The notes beneath the pieces are model-generated. The model was not told where the DNA came from and did no database searches. It saw only the letters and a program-made list of their open reading frames with translations. Source: an uncultured Latescibacterota bacterium (GTDB lineage: Bacteria > Latescibacterota > UBA2968 > UBA8231). From it: a DNA stretch of 64,000 nucleotides. The stretch lies in contig OY282352.1 in NCBI GenBank assembly GCA_958295495.1, positions 5,216,049-5,280,048 of the forward strand. Direction: 5' to 3'. Below, in pieces: positions 24,771 through 31,990 of the stretch. How positions within the stretch are numbered: the stretch's first letter is position 1; each line of letters begins with the position of its first letter. Position numbers and translations under genes: made by a program.

Positions 24771-24913
24771 TTAGAGCATTAAGAGGGCAGCGCAAAGGGC
24801 CTGAGAGACCGGCGAGAATATTTAATTTTTTCTCTATAAATCATTATTTAACAGTATGTTAAGAATTGTACAATCAAAGAAATTGGCGCGAAGGTCGCCC
24901 GCTCTTTACTATT

Positions 24914-24929
24914 TGGTACGATGATTGCT
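24914..24929 (+). promoter_or_regulatory. sigma54 promoter of operon 5
   Basis: TGGTACGATGATTGCT has one deviation (T for C) from TGGCACG-N4-TTGCW, with GG/GC spacing kept. It drives the adaptor, TolC-like and ATPase genes, placing the shared efflux core under the same control as the permeases. Confidence 0.78.
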
Positions 24930-25011
24930 ATATGCGAGGTAGAATGTTTAACCTACGCTGGCCTCTCCGTTGTGGCTGGAGACCAGCATCCTCTTAGAAA
25001 GGAGGACCGCA

Positions 25012-26523
25012 ATGTCTTCGATTTTCTACCTCTTCGTACTGCTGCTGTGCGCCCTCGCGGCTCAAGCTGAAAACTTGACGAAGGAACAGCAGCGCATCTT
25101 GCTCGACCTCAAAGAGGCCCATTTGACGCTGGAACAGGCCAAAGCGCGCGAATCCGAAGTCGAAATCGAGCACGAGCAGATGATCGGCCTCAAGGAGCGC
25201 GGCGTGGTCACTGGCCAGGAGCTACGCATGGCCCGCGAGGACTACGAGCGCGCCCGAGAAGAGCGGCAACGAGCCGAACTAAACCTCCAGCGCGCCTTCC
25301 TCCACTCCCTGAGCGACGCCACCCACCTGACGGTCGTCAACGGCCAAAAGTACGGCGTCGAGGGCGACAAGGTCCGCGTGCGGCTCACCCTGCGCAACGA
25401 CTCAGACCTCCACTTGGCGCAGATGGTTGATCACTCCCGCCGGCGCTACGAGATCAACGGCCTCGACCAAGACGCCGCGTCGCTTTTGCAGGTCAACAAC
25501 ATCTTCGTCACCATCCTCGCCGACCGCGTCATGGTCGGCCAGCCCTACCAAGTCCACATCCCGGTGCTGGCCCTTGGCGAGGAAGTCGAAGTCGAGGTGG
25601 GCTTGCAGCGACCCGAGGTGGAGGACCTCACCGTGCAACTCCAATACCTCAACCGCACCGACGACCACGTCATTCACTTAGAAAAGGCTTCCGCCCGCGA
25701 CGTGGTGCGCGTGTACGCCACCCAGTTTTCTCAAGAAGGTCCTTTGGGCAATGCGGTGGCGTACGAACTCCAGTTAGAGCGGCTGGCCGAAGACGAAAAG
25801 ATCTTCCAGCTCATGGCGCACGGGCTGCCGGCCGACTTCCGCTGGGAGTTCGAGAGCGGGGGCCGCAACCTGTCGCGGCTGCGCTTTTCCCGCGACCACT
25901 CCAGCGACTCGCTCATCCTCAATGTGTATGTCCCCGAACAGGCCGAGAGCTTTGCGGTGGATCAGCCGCTGATTTTCTCGGTGCTGGCCTACGAACCCAA
26001 GACCGTTGCGGCCGAGGTGTTGGCCGCGGCCGATCCCGCGCGCTTGCAGGCCATGGGCATTGGCTACGAGCAACTGCAATTGGTGCCCACCGGGCGCGCC
26101 GAATTGGAGTTGACCACCCTCAACCTCGACCTGTCGGTCAATGGCGAAGGCGAGTCCCAGTCCGTTTGGAATTTGCGCAACCTCGGCACGGTTGCCTTGC
26201 TCGACATCCGCCTGCAAGCTCTGTCGCCGCCGGGCTGGGAGGTGATCTTTGAGCCGCAGGCCATCGCCCAGATCGCACCGCGCGAGGAAATAGAGGCCGT
26301 GCTGACCGTGCGCCCGGTCAACAGCGCGGAAATCGGACGCTACGAAGTCAAGACCAGTGCCAGCACCCAGCACAAGGGGCAGTGGGTCGAGTCGGTTGAG
26401 CGCACCGTCAACATCAACATCAAGAGCGATGGATCGTTTTGGGGCATCACCGGGTTGGTGCTCTTGCTGGTGAGCATCGTGCTGGGCATCGCCGTTTTCA
26501 CCGTGCAATGGAGCAAGCGATGA
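25012..26523 (+). CDS. Adaptor-like periplasmic protein with coiled coil and NEW3-type domain (503 aa)
   Basis: Signal peptide MSSIFYLFVLLLCALAAQA. Residues about 20-105 form a long helical hairpin (LTKEQQRILLDLKEAHLTLEQAKARE...GLKERGVVTGQELRMAREDY) resembling the hairpin of HlyD-type adaptors. Several beta-rich segments follow. At about 365-465 is a NEW3-like Ig domain (LGTVALLDIRLQALSPPGWEV...APREEIEAVLTV), and at about 480-500 a C-terminal membrane helix before QWSKR. AAAGGAGG precedes the chosen ATG, and the signal peptide begins there. It overlaps the TolC-like gene by ATGA. Probable role: bridge between the ABC permeases and the outer-membrane channel (inference). Confidence 0.72.
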   Translation: MSSIFYLFVLLLCALAAQAENLTKEQQRILLDLKEAHLTLEQAKARESEVEIEHEQMIGLKERGVVTGQELRMAREDYERAREERQRAELNLQRAFLHSLSDATHLTVVNGQKYGVEGDKVRVRLTLRNDSDLHLAQMVDHSRRRYEINGLDQDAASLLQVNNIFVTILADRVMVGQPYQVHIPVLALGEEVEVEVGLQRPEVEDLTVQLQYLNRTDDHVIHLEKASARDVVRVYATQFSQEGPLGNAVAYELQLERLAEDEKIFQLMAHGLPADFRWEFESGGRNLSRLRFSRDHSSDSLILNVYVPEQAESFAVDQPLIFSVLAYEPKTVAAEVLAAADPARLQAMGIGYEQLQLVPTGRAELELTTLNLDLSVNGEGESQSVWNLRNLGTVALLDIRLQALSPPGWEVIFEPQAIAQIAPREEIEAVLTVRPVNSAEIGRYEVKTSASTQHKGQWVESVERTVNINIKSDGSFWGITGLVLLLVSIVLGIAVFTVQWSKR

Positions 26524-27905
26524 CGACCTATCGATTGACCTTAGCCGCCCTCTGCTGCCTTTCGAGCGTCCTCCATGCCGAGGAGTGGGACCTGACCACG
26601 TGTCAGCGCGCCGCCGGCCAGCACAGCCCGCTGCTCGGGGCGGCGCGCGCCCGCTGGAACCAGCAGGCAGCGCGCACCCGCCTCGACTATGCCGAGCAGC
26701 TTCCGACCCTCGGCCTGAACGCCGAGTACGCACGCAGCGAATTCGCCGACGCGCCCGAAGGCGACCAACGCGCGCTTTTCTTGCAAGCCCAGCAAGAAAT
26801 CGTCCGCTACGGCACCACTACCCCATCGCGCTTTGCCGCCCAGCACCGGGAGCAGGCGGAAAAGGCGCGCTACCGCGAGACCATCATCGCCGTCGATAGC
26901 CAAGTGCGCCAAGCCTATTATCGCCTGCTGCTGACCCGCGACGAAATCGCCAGTCGCGACGAGTTGCTCGCCTACTTCCGCGCTAAAATGGACCGGGTGC
27001 AAACGCGCCTCAACGCCGGCTTGGCGCGACCGGTGGAGTTGCACGAGGCCGAGCTAGAGGTGTTGGAGGAGCAGTCGCGGATCAACAACCTCCAGCGCAC
27101 GCTGCGCGCCCTGCATCTGCAGCTGTTCACCGAAGTCGGTCTGGTGGGCAAACGCTCGTTGCGTGCCATCGAGATCGTCGGTCCGCCCTACGAGCACCTC
27201 CAGCTTCTCGACCCCAGCGAAGCGGACTTGCCCGCCCTCGTTGAGGAAGCCCGCGCCAACCGGCCCCATCTGGCCGAACTCGTCTGGCAAATAGGCCAAC
27301 AGCAGCACCAAGCGCGCAGTGTATTCTGGCAGTGGCTGCCCCACGTCGGCCTGCAACTGACCAAGGACTTCCAAGACACGGACCTCGGCTTGAACTGGAG
27401 CGGCAACGGCCAGACTTGGAAGGTGGTGGGGTCTGGGCGCCGGACGCTGGCCAGCCGGGGCTTGGAGCCCGCGCTGGACATGGGCGAGGGCTGGCGCGTG
27501 ATGGCCAACGTGTCGTTGCCTTTGTTCCAAGGCGGTCGGCGGTTGGCGCAGGGGGCCGCGGAGCGGGCCCGGCTCCACGAGTTGCGCCAAGACCGCGACG
27601 AGACCCGCAACTTGATTGAACTCGAAGTGGTTGAGGCGTTTTACGCCTTGAAAAGCCGGCGGGAAAACACGCAGTTGCTGCGCCGGCGCGCCGATGTGGC
27701 CCGCCAGCGGTTGGACACGGTCGAAGAGCTGTTTGAGAACGCGATGGGCAACCTCAACTTCGACGACCTCCGCCGCCAGCGGGCGGCTGTCAACGGCGCC
27801 GAGCAGAGCTATTTCACCGAGCGCTTGGCCTACATCTTCGCGGTTGAAGAGCTGCGGCGGATCCTGGGTCGGGCGCTCCAAAGCGAGTGGTACAAAACCC
27901 CTTGA
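26520..27905 (+). CDS. TolC-like outer membrane efflux protein (461 aa)
   Basis: Outer membrane factor family. Signal peptide MTTYRLTLAALCCLSSVLHA, then the two repeated halves of the family: GAARARWNQQAARTRLDYAEQLPTLGLNAEY and, later, HVGLQLT...GWRVMANVSLPLFQGGRRLAQGAAERARL, plus LNAGLARPVELHEAELEVLEEQSRINN. These are typical of the trimeric channel that spans the periplasm. It is encoded with the adaptor-like protein upstream and the ABC ATPase downstream, giving a type I-like or MacB-like export core. A second truncated 3' copy lies at 47555. Confidence 0.85.
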   Translation: MTTYRLTLAALCCLSSVLHAEEWDLTTCQRAAGQHSPLLGAARARWNQQAARTRLDYAEQLPTLGLNAEYARSEFADAPEGDQRALFLQAQQEIVRYGTTTPSRFAAQHREQAEKARYRETIIAVDSQVRQAYYRLLLTRDEIASRDELLAYFRAKMDRVQTRLNAGLARPVELHEAELEVLEEQSRINNLQRTLRALHLQLFTEVGLVGKRSLRAIEIVGPPYEHLQLLDPSEADLPALVEEARANRPHLAELVWQIGQQQHQARSVFWQWLPHVGLQLTKDFQDTDLGLNWSGNGQTWKVVGSGRRTLASRGLEPALDMGEGWRVMANVSLPLFQGGRRLAQGAAERARLHELRQDRDETRNLIELEVVEAFYALKSRRENTQLLRRRADVARQRLDTVEELFENAMGNLNFDDLRRQRAAVNGAEQSYFTERLAYIFAVEELRRILGRALQSEWYKTP

Positions 27906-27917
27906 GAAAGGACGTCA

Positions 27918-27935
27918 CTCCCGCGCAAGCGGGAG
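27918..27935. repeat. Small inverted repeat (CTCCCGC-GCAA-GCGGGAG)
   Basis: Seven-bp stem in CGTCACTCCCGCGCAAGCGG, a common dispersed REP-like palindrome. It is part of an insertion of about 85 bp between the TolC-like and ATPase genes; the copy at 47541-47556 lacks it and joins CTTGAGAAAGGATCGCC directly. Confidence 0.7.
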
Positions 27936-28001
27936 TCCAGTGGATTTAGGCAATAAACGTAGTTGAAAGACCACTAACCACCCAACCGAAAGGATCGCCT
28001 C

Positions 28002-28724
28002 ATGTTGGAAATCATCGGACTTTCCAAGCACTACGGGGACGTCAAAGCCGTCACCGACCTCAACCTGACCATCCAAGGCGGCGAGGTCTTCACCATGCTC
28101 GGAGCCAACGGCGCGGGCAAGACCACGACCTTGATGGTCGCGTTGGGGTTCACCGAACCCACCCACGGCACGGTCAAGCTGTGCGGCATCGACATCACCG
28201 AGCAGCCCTTAGAGGCCAAAAAGCATGTGGCCTACGTCTCGGAAAACGTCATGCTCTACGGCAACTTCAGTGCGCGGCAGAACTTGGATTTCTTCACTCG
28301 CTTGAGCGGCCAGCCGTCCCAAGACGCTGCCCACTACGACCCGATCATGGCGCGCGTCGGCTTGCAACGGGAGGCGTTTGACCGGCGGGTCAAGGAGTTT
28401 TCCAAGGGGATGCGGCAGAAGTTGGGCATTGCCATTGCCATTGCCAAGGACGCCCGCATCGTGTTGCTCGACGAGCCGACCTCGGGCTTGGATCCCAAGT
28501 CGGGGGCCGAGTTTTTGGAGTTGTTGGACGAGTTGCGCGACGAGGGCAAGGCGATATGGATGACCACCCACGACGTGTTCCGCGCCCGGGTGATCGCCGA
28601 CCGGCTCGGCATCATGGTCGAGGGGCATCTCGTCAAGACGCTCAGCCGCGACGAATTCCAAGAAGCCGACTTGGAACGCCTCTACGTCGAGTATGTGGAA
28701 CGGCCCGTCCTGCCAGCGGCCTAG
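28002..28724 (+). CDS. ABC transporter ATP-binding protein (240 aa)
   Basis: Cytoplasmic ATPase. Walker A GANGAGKTTT at about 36-45, Q-loop near GFTEP, signature FSKGMRQKL (variant of LSGGQ) at about 132-140, Walker B RIVLLDEPTSGLDP at about 153-166 and the H-loop TTHD at about 187. This is the single-domain subunit expected for ABC-2 permeases of the NatA type. AAAGGATCGCCTC precedes the ATG. It is the only ATPase in the plus-strand array with at least six PermA and four PermB genes, apart from its near-identical copy at 46818, so it is probably shared by them. Confidence 0.92.
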   Translation: MLEIIGLSKHYGDVKAVTDLNLTIQGGEVFTMLGANGAGKTTTLMVALGFTEPTHGTVKLCGIDITEQPLEAKKHVAYVSENVMLYGNFSARQNLDFFTRLSGQPSQDAAHYDPIMARVGLQREAFDRRVKEFSKGMRQKLGIAIAIAKDARIVLLDEPTSGLDPKSGAEFLELLDELRDEGKAIWMTTHDVFRARVIADRLGIMVEGHLVKTLSRDEFQEADLERLYVEYVERPVLPAA

Positions 28725-28740
28725 GGACGTAAGTGAGTTG

Positions 28741-28776
28741 GTGTGTAGCTCAGCCGCACTCCGTTGAGCTACACAC
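28741..28776 (+). terminator. Hairpin after the ATPase gene
   Basis: GTGTGTAGCTCA and TGAGCTACACAC form a perfect 12-bp stem. The other copy (46756-46803) has a different, longer stem at the same place whose arms changed together, so pairing is conserved. There is no clear U-tract, so termination is likely but not certain. Confidence 0.6.
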
Positions 28777-28829
28777 CTTCCACTTTGTCTTGAGTCATCG
28801 AGGATCACTTGCGAGGGAGGGAGGCATGT

Positions 28830-28893
28830 ATTAGCGTACCAGTATATGGGCAACCGCGAGGATGCCGAGGATGTCGCCCAAGAGGTTCTGCTC
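28830..28893 (+). pseudogene. Fragment of an ECF sigma factor gene
   Basis: The bases encoding A-YQYMGNRED-EDVAQEVLL are nearly identical to region 2 of the intact sigma gene at 46232, then homology stops. The start and the whole of region 4 are missing. From 28894 to 29046 I see no gene, only an AT-rich leader with AAGGAGG before the YGG gene. Confidence 0.8.
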
Positions 28894-29046
28894 CCTTTCT
28901 CTACCGACATCCGTCTTTAATTATAGAGCGTTCTTAACGGATTACGAGTTTGGTCTCTCAAGCAGATCAAACCATTATGAGAACGATATGGAACAAAACA
29001 TGCTTTACGTTGATGTAGGACACAACAGAATGCAAGGAGGCTTGCT

Positions 29047-29985
29047 ATGAAAACGCTAACGCTTTTGTGCAGTGCGCTTATTCTGGGCCTGAATGCTATA
29101 CCCGCGCCCAGTCAAGCCCGAGAAGAGGGGTATGGAGGCTTTACCCAAGAAAACATACAAGAGTTTTACGACTACATACACGGCCAAGAAATGATTAAGG
29201 TGCAAGAAGGCGAAGAGTTGAACCAAGCGATTGACGCTATACCCATTAACTTGGAAACGGCGATAGACTTGGAGCAAGAGCGCGGCTTGCGAGACTGGTT
29301 GCGCCAGTATCTGATTGCTTTTTCCGAGTCGGGCAACGATAGTTTGGCCGCGGTCTTCTATTTGAGGGATGGGTTTGATGCGGAACGTTATAAGAAGATA
29401 AAGATAGAATGGGCTAAATTTAGGCAACGACATGCCCGGAGTCAAAACTCAAACATCGTTGTTAAAAACAAAGATGGCAGCATGATGACCGATGAGGAAA
29501 TAGAGAACATAGTTGAAAAAACTAGGGAGCGCGTCGAGACTGCTTTAATGGAAAAGAGTCCGCTATCCATAGTTCGTTCAGATCATAAAGAGACACTTCG
29601 CGTCCTCAACAAAGAGTACTTCATAGAAAATGTATCGTTCCAAGACAGTGAATTTAGGGTATTTGAGCTAAACAAAAGATATCAGACGTTCTTTAGCCTA
29701 GCAAAAGATCGAGGAATGTTACCTGGGGGATTCGTGCAGCATTCTCCATCTCCGACATTAAAAGATCAACTTCCTGCCCTTCTAGAAATAGGAGAGAGAG
29801 TCATCTGCGTGGACATACTATTCATTGTAGAAGAGCCGCCTGAATCTGCATATAATCCAACAACGCCAGGACGCACCCCGTCTTTTTTTCGCTTAATGTG
29901 GGATCAGGATGAGAAGCTCTGGCACCACATGGAAGTATTCTATAGTCATGGAGTAGGAGTGACCTACTTTTTTAGTCAGTTTTAG
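29047..29985 (+). CDS. Secreted YGG-family protein 6 (312 aa)
   Basis: Signal peptide MKTLTLLCSALILGLNAIPAPSQA, mature REEGYGGFTQENIQEF. Family blocks are recognisable but diverged: DYIHGQEMIKVQEGEELNQAIDAIP, QERGLRDWLRQYLIAFSESGNDSLAAVFYLRDG, NKEYFIENVSFQDSEFRVFEL and DILFIVEEPPE...PSFFRLMWDQDEKLWHHMEV. An extra charged helix (about 120-165, KKIKIEWAKFRQRHARSQ...) is absent from the others. Base composition is clearly lower in GC than the rest of the array. AAGGAGG precedes the ATG. The inverted copy at 45769 is truncated. Confidence 0.77.
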   Translation: MKTLTLLCSALILGLNAIPAPSQAREEGYGGFTQENIQEFYDYIHGQEMIKVQEGEELNQAIDAIPINLETAIDLEQERGLRDWLRQYLIAFSESGNDSLAAVFYLRDGFDAERYKKIKIEWAKFRQRHARSQNSNIVVKNKDGSMMTDEEIENIVEKTRERVETALMEKSPLSIVRSDHKETLRVLNKEYFIENVSFQDSEFRVFELNKRYQTFFSLAKDRGMLPGGFVQHSPSPTLKDQLPALLEIGERVICVDILFIVEEPPESAYNPTTPGRTPSFFRLMWDQDEKLWHHMEVFYSHGVGVTYFFSQF

Positions 29986-30039
29986 AAAAAGAGGTTAAAC
30001 AGTTTTATTGAGCCCGAGCCGATCTTAGGCTCATAACCC

Positions 30040-30060
30040 ATTCCTATCTCGGATAGGAAT
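30040..30060. other. Stem-loop between YGG 6 and peptide 3
   Basis: ATTCCTATC-TCG-GATAGGAAT, a perfect 9-bp stem followed by GATCTTTC. It could be a weak terminator or an mRNA processing site separating the YGG gene from the peptide gene. Confidence 0.5.
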
Positions 30061-30093
30061 GATCTTTCACCCAAACCCCAAGGAGGGACCATC

Positions 30094-30330
30094 ATGAAGC
30101 GGAAACTGTCGAAAGTGGCCATCAGCCTCGTTGCCCTCGCTGTGCAACTCTTGCCGGTGCGAGCATGGGCTGTAAAGTGCTGCATAGAACTGCCGGGCGG
30201 GGTCAAGCGGTGCGCCATCAAGCCATCGAGTATATGGCCGACAAATTTCAAGAGCCGCGCATCCGCTTGCTCTACTTTTGGTTCGCTCACCTGTGGGCAG
30301 ACCCGTTCTTGCCCGAAGAATCCGTGGTAG
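30094..30330 (+). CDS. Small Cys-rich secreted peptide 3 (78 aa)
   Basis: MKRKLSKVAISLVALAVQL followed by LPVRAWA is a clear signal peptide with an A-W-A cleavage site. The mature part begins VKCCIELPGGVKRCAIK and has six Cys in all, though its second half (SSIWPTNFKSRASACSTFGS...) looks like out-of-frame reading of another coding sequence (see 30234). Leader layout (KRK..., LP before the cleavage site) matches peptides 1 and 2, and it likewise sits between a YGG gene and PermA. AAGGAGGGACCATC precedes the ATG. The native peptide may have ended soon after residue 40. Confidence 0.55.
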   Translation: MKRKLSKVAISLVALAVQLLPVRAWAVKCCIELPGGVKRCAIKPSSIWPTNFKSRASACSTFGSLTCGQTRSCPKNPW

Positions 30331-30425
30331 AGGACTTAGTCGAGTTTGACCGACGCTACCAGACCCTCACGGATGCGGACTGGCAGCAGTACCAGTTTCT
30401 GTTGGACCATCGGCCGAAGGAGTAG
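30234..30425 (+). CDS. Hypothetical 63-aa ORF overlapping peptide 3, possible gene fragment
   Basis: This frame encodes MADKFQEPRIRLLYFWFAHL...DLVEFDRRYQTLTDADWQQY, with a normal protein-like composition (acidic, aromatic) unlike the overlapping frame. No Shine-Dalgarno is seen at 30234, and the frame is open upstream to about 30165. It probably is the 3' end of a gene joined to the peptide gene by deletion. It ends 8 nt before PermA copy 6. No family recognised. Confidence 0.45.
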   Translation: MADKFQEPRIRLLYFWFAHLWADPFLPEESVVEDLVEFDRRYQTLTDADWQQYQFLLDHRPKE

Positions 30426-30433
30426 CTAAAGAA

Positions 30434-31978
30434 ATGATAGGAATCGTTTGGAGAAAAGAACTGCTAGAGCAGCTAACCAGCCAGCGCTTTATCTACTGTA
30501 CCCTGATTATAGTATCGCTTATATGGGTCATCGGACTGTTGCGAATAGCAAGCCACGAAAGAGCCCAAGCCGAGAAGGATCGGATCGTCGCAGAAACGGC
30601 CGACGAGCTCCGCAAAATATATAAATACTCCAAATTGCGGACTAGGGTCGTCCGCACGCCGAGTCCACTGGAGGTCTTTGGCCGAGGCGTCACCGATCAA
30701 AAGAGCTCCATAGTGCCCATTGAGCTATACGAGATAGCCTACGTCGCCGATAAGCATTCCCTATCGGCCACCGACACCCCTTTCGCCGACAAGCAGATCC
30801 TATCGACCTCCGGCAACCCTTTGCTCGCCATAATAGGTACCTTTGATGTCGTTCACGTCATCCAAATTTTCCTATCGTTGTTGGCCATTCTCTTCGCGTG
30901 CGAGTCTATTTCAGGCGAAAAAGAGGAAGGCACCTTAGCGCTAATGCTAACGATGAATGCCTCCCGAGTGCAGATCGTGACGGGCAAATTCCTGAGCGGT
31001 ATTACGCTCCTCAACATACCTATCTTCTTGGGCTTTCTCGGTCCCGCAATTTTTCTCATTGCATCCGAGCACACCCAGCTTACGGGAGACGACTGGCTAG
31101 GTCTCATCGGGATTTGGGCGACCTCCCTGTTTTACATAGCCATCTTCTACCTGATCGGCATGGCCATTTCGTGCTACACGCACAGCACTTCGACGAGCTT
31201 GATATACGGTCTATTTATCTGGACCTTTTTGGTGATTGTCCTGCCGAGCAGTATTGTGTTTTTCGTCAATCAGCAATTCCATCGCTTGGAGGACGCCCAG
31301 ACGGCCGAAGCCGCAAAAGACGAACTGTGGCGCGAATACGGAAAACGGGCTGATGACTTGGTACGGACGGCGGGAATAGGCGACACCTATCCCCCGATAG
31401 AATTGATTAGTAGAATGAAGGGGTATGGGGGTGGGAGTAAGCCATCTTTTCAGATCGGACCAATTCGGGAGAATGCCCGTATCGCTGACTTCCTAAACGT
31501 TCTGAGGACCGGAGAGAATCTACGCCTCCAATATGCCCAAAAAGTTTGGAATGCCTGCGGTCCTCTTTGGGAAGGCCGGCCCCGGTCGCTCACTAGCCTG
31601 AACGACCAGCTACAAAGAATAACGCCGGCGGGAGCCTATCTAGAGGTTGCCGACGGCTTGGCCGGTACGGATGCGGGGGTTTTTTACGATTTTACCCATC
31701 AAGCTCGTCAGTACCGCGCGCAACTCTTGGCGTATCTAAGGGCGCACGACGCGTTCGGGAGCATGGAATTTGTAGGTGATCCAGATTTCACACGCGAGGG
31801 TAAAGAGAACAGAACTGCACTTGACCTCAGCGGTCTTCCAGCTTTTGAGGAACGCCGTGAACCCCTTTCTCAACGGCTGGGTAGAATTGCGCCGGGCTTC
31901 CTATCTCTATTTATCTATGCCGGCCTAATATGGCTTGCTGTAATAGGGCTCTTTTCTCGCTATGATGTTACTCGGTGA
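30434..31978 (+). CDS. ABC-2 permease, PermA family copy 6, divergent branch (514 aa)
   Basis: Starts MIGIVWRKELLEQLTSQRFIYC and keeps the family plan: membrane segment 1 at about 17-37, DVVHVIQIFLSLLAILFACESISGEKEEGTLALML at about 140-175, several membrane segments, the extracytoplasmic part with NLRLQYAQKVWNACGPL and ITPAGAYLEVADGLAGTDAG, and a final membrane helix before SRYDVTR. It belongs with copy 7 (44245) in a branch clearly distinct from copies 1-5. It follows peptide 3 and precedes PermB copy 4 by 12 nt. The Shine-Dalgarno is weak (AAGGAGTAGC 14 nt upstream). Confidence 0.86.
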   Translation: MIGIVWRKELLEQLTSQRFIYCTLIIVSLIWVIGLLRIASHERAQAEKDRIVAETADELRKIYKYSKLRTRVVRTPSPLEVFGRGVTDQKSSIVPIELYEIAYVADKHSLSATDTPFADKQILSTSGNPLLAIIGTFDVVHVIQIFLSLLAILFACESISGEKEEGTLALMLTMNASRVQIVTGKFLSGITLLNIPIFLGFLGPAIFLIASEHTQLTGDDWLGLIGIWATSLFYIAIFYLIGMAISCYTHSTSTSLIYGLFIWTFLVIVLPSSIVFFVNQQFHRLEDAQTAEAAKDELWREYGKRADDLVRTAGIGDTYPPIELISRMKGYGGGSKPSFQIGPIRENARIADFLNVLRTGENLRLQYAQKVWNACGPLWEGRPRSLTSLNDQLQRITPAGAYLEVADGLAGTDAGVFYDFTHQARQYRAQLLAYLRAHDAFGSMEFVGDPDFTREGKENRTALDLSGLPAFEERREPLSQRLGRIAPGFLSLFIYAGLIWLAVIGLFSRYDVTR

Positions 31979-31990
31979 GGTGAACAGACC

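Noticed and set aside
28971..28995. TGGAACAAAACATGCTT as a sixth sigma54 promoter before YGG 6
   Set aside because: The GG-N10-GC spacing fits, but the -24 element is poor and no operator or AT-rich box lies upstream, unlike the other five.
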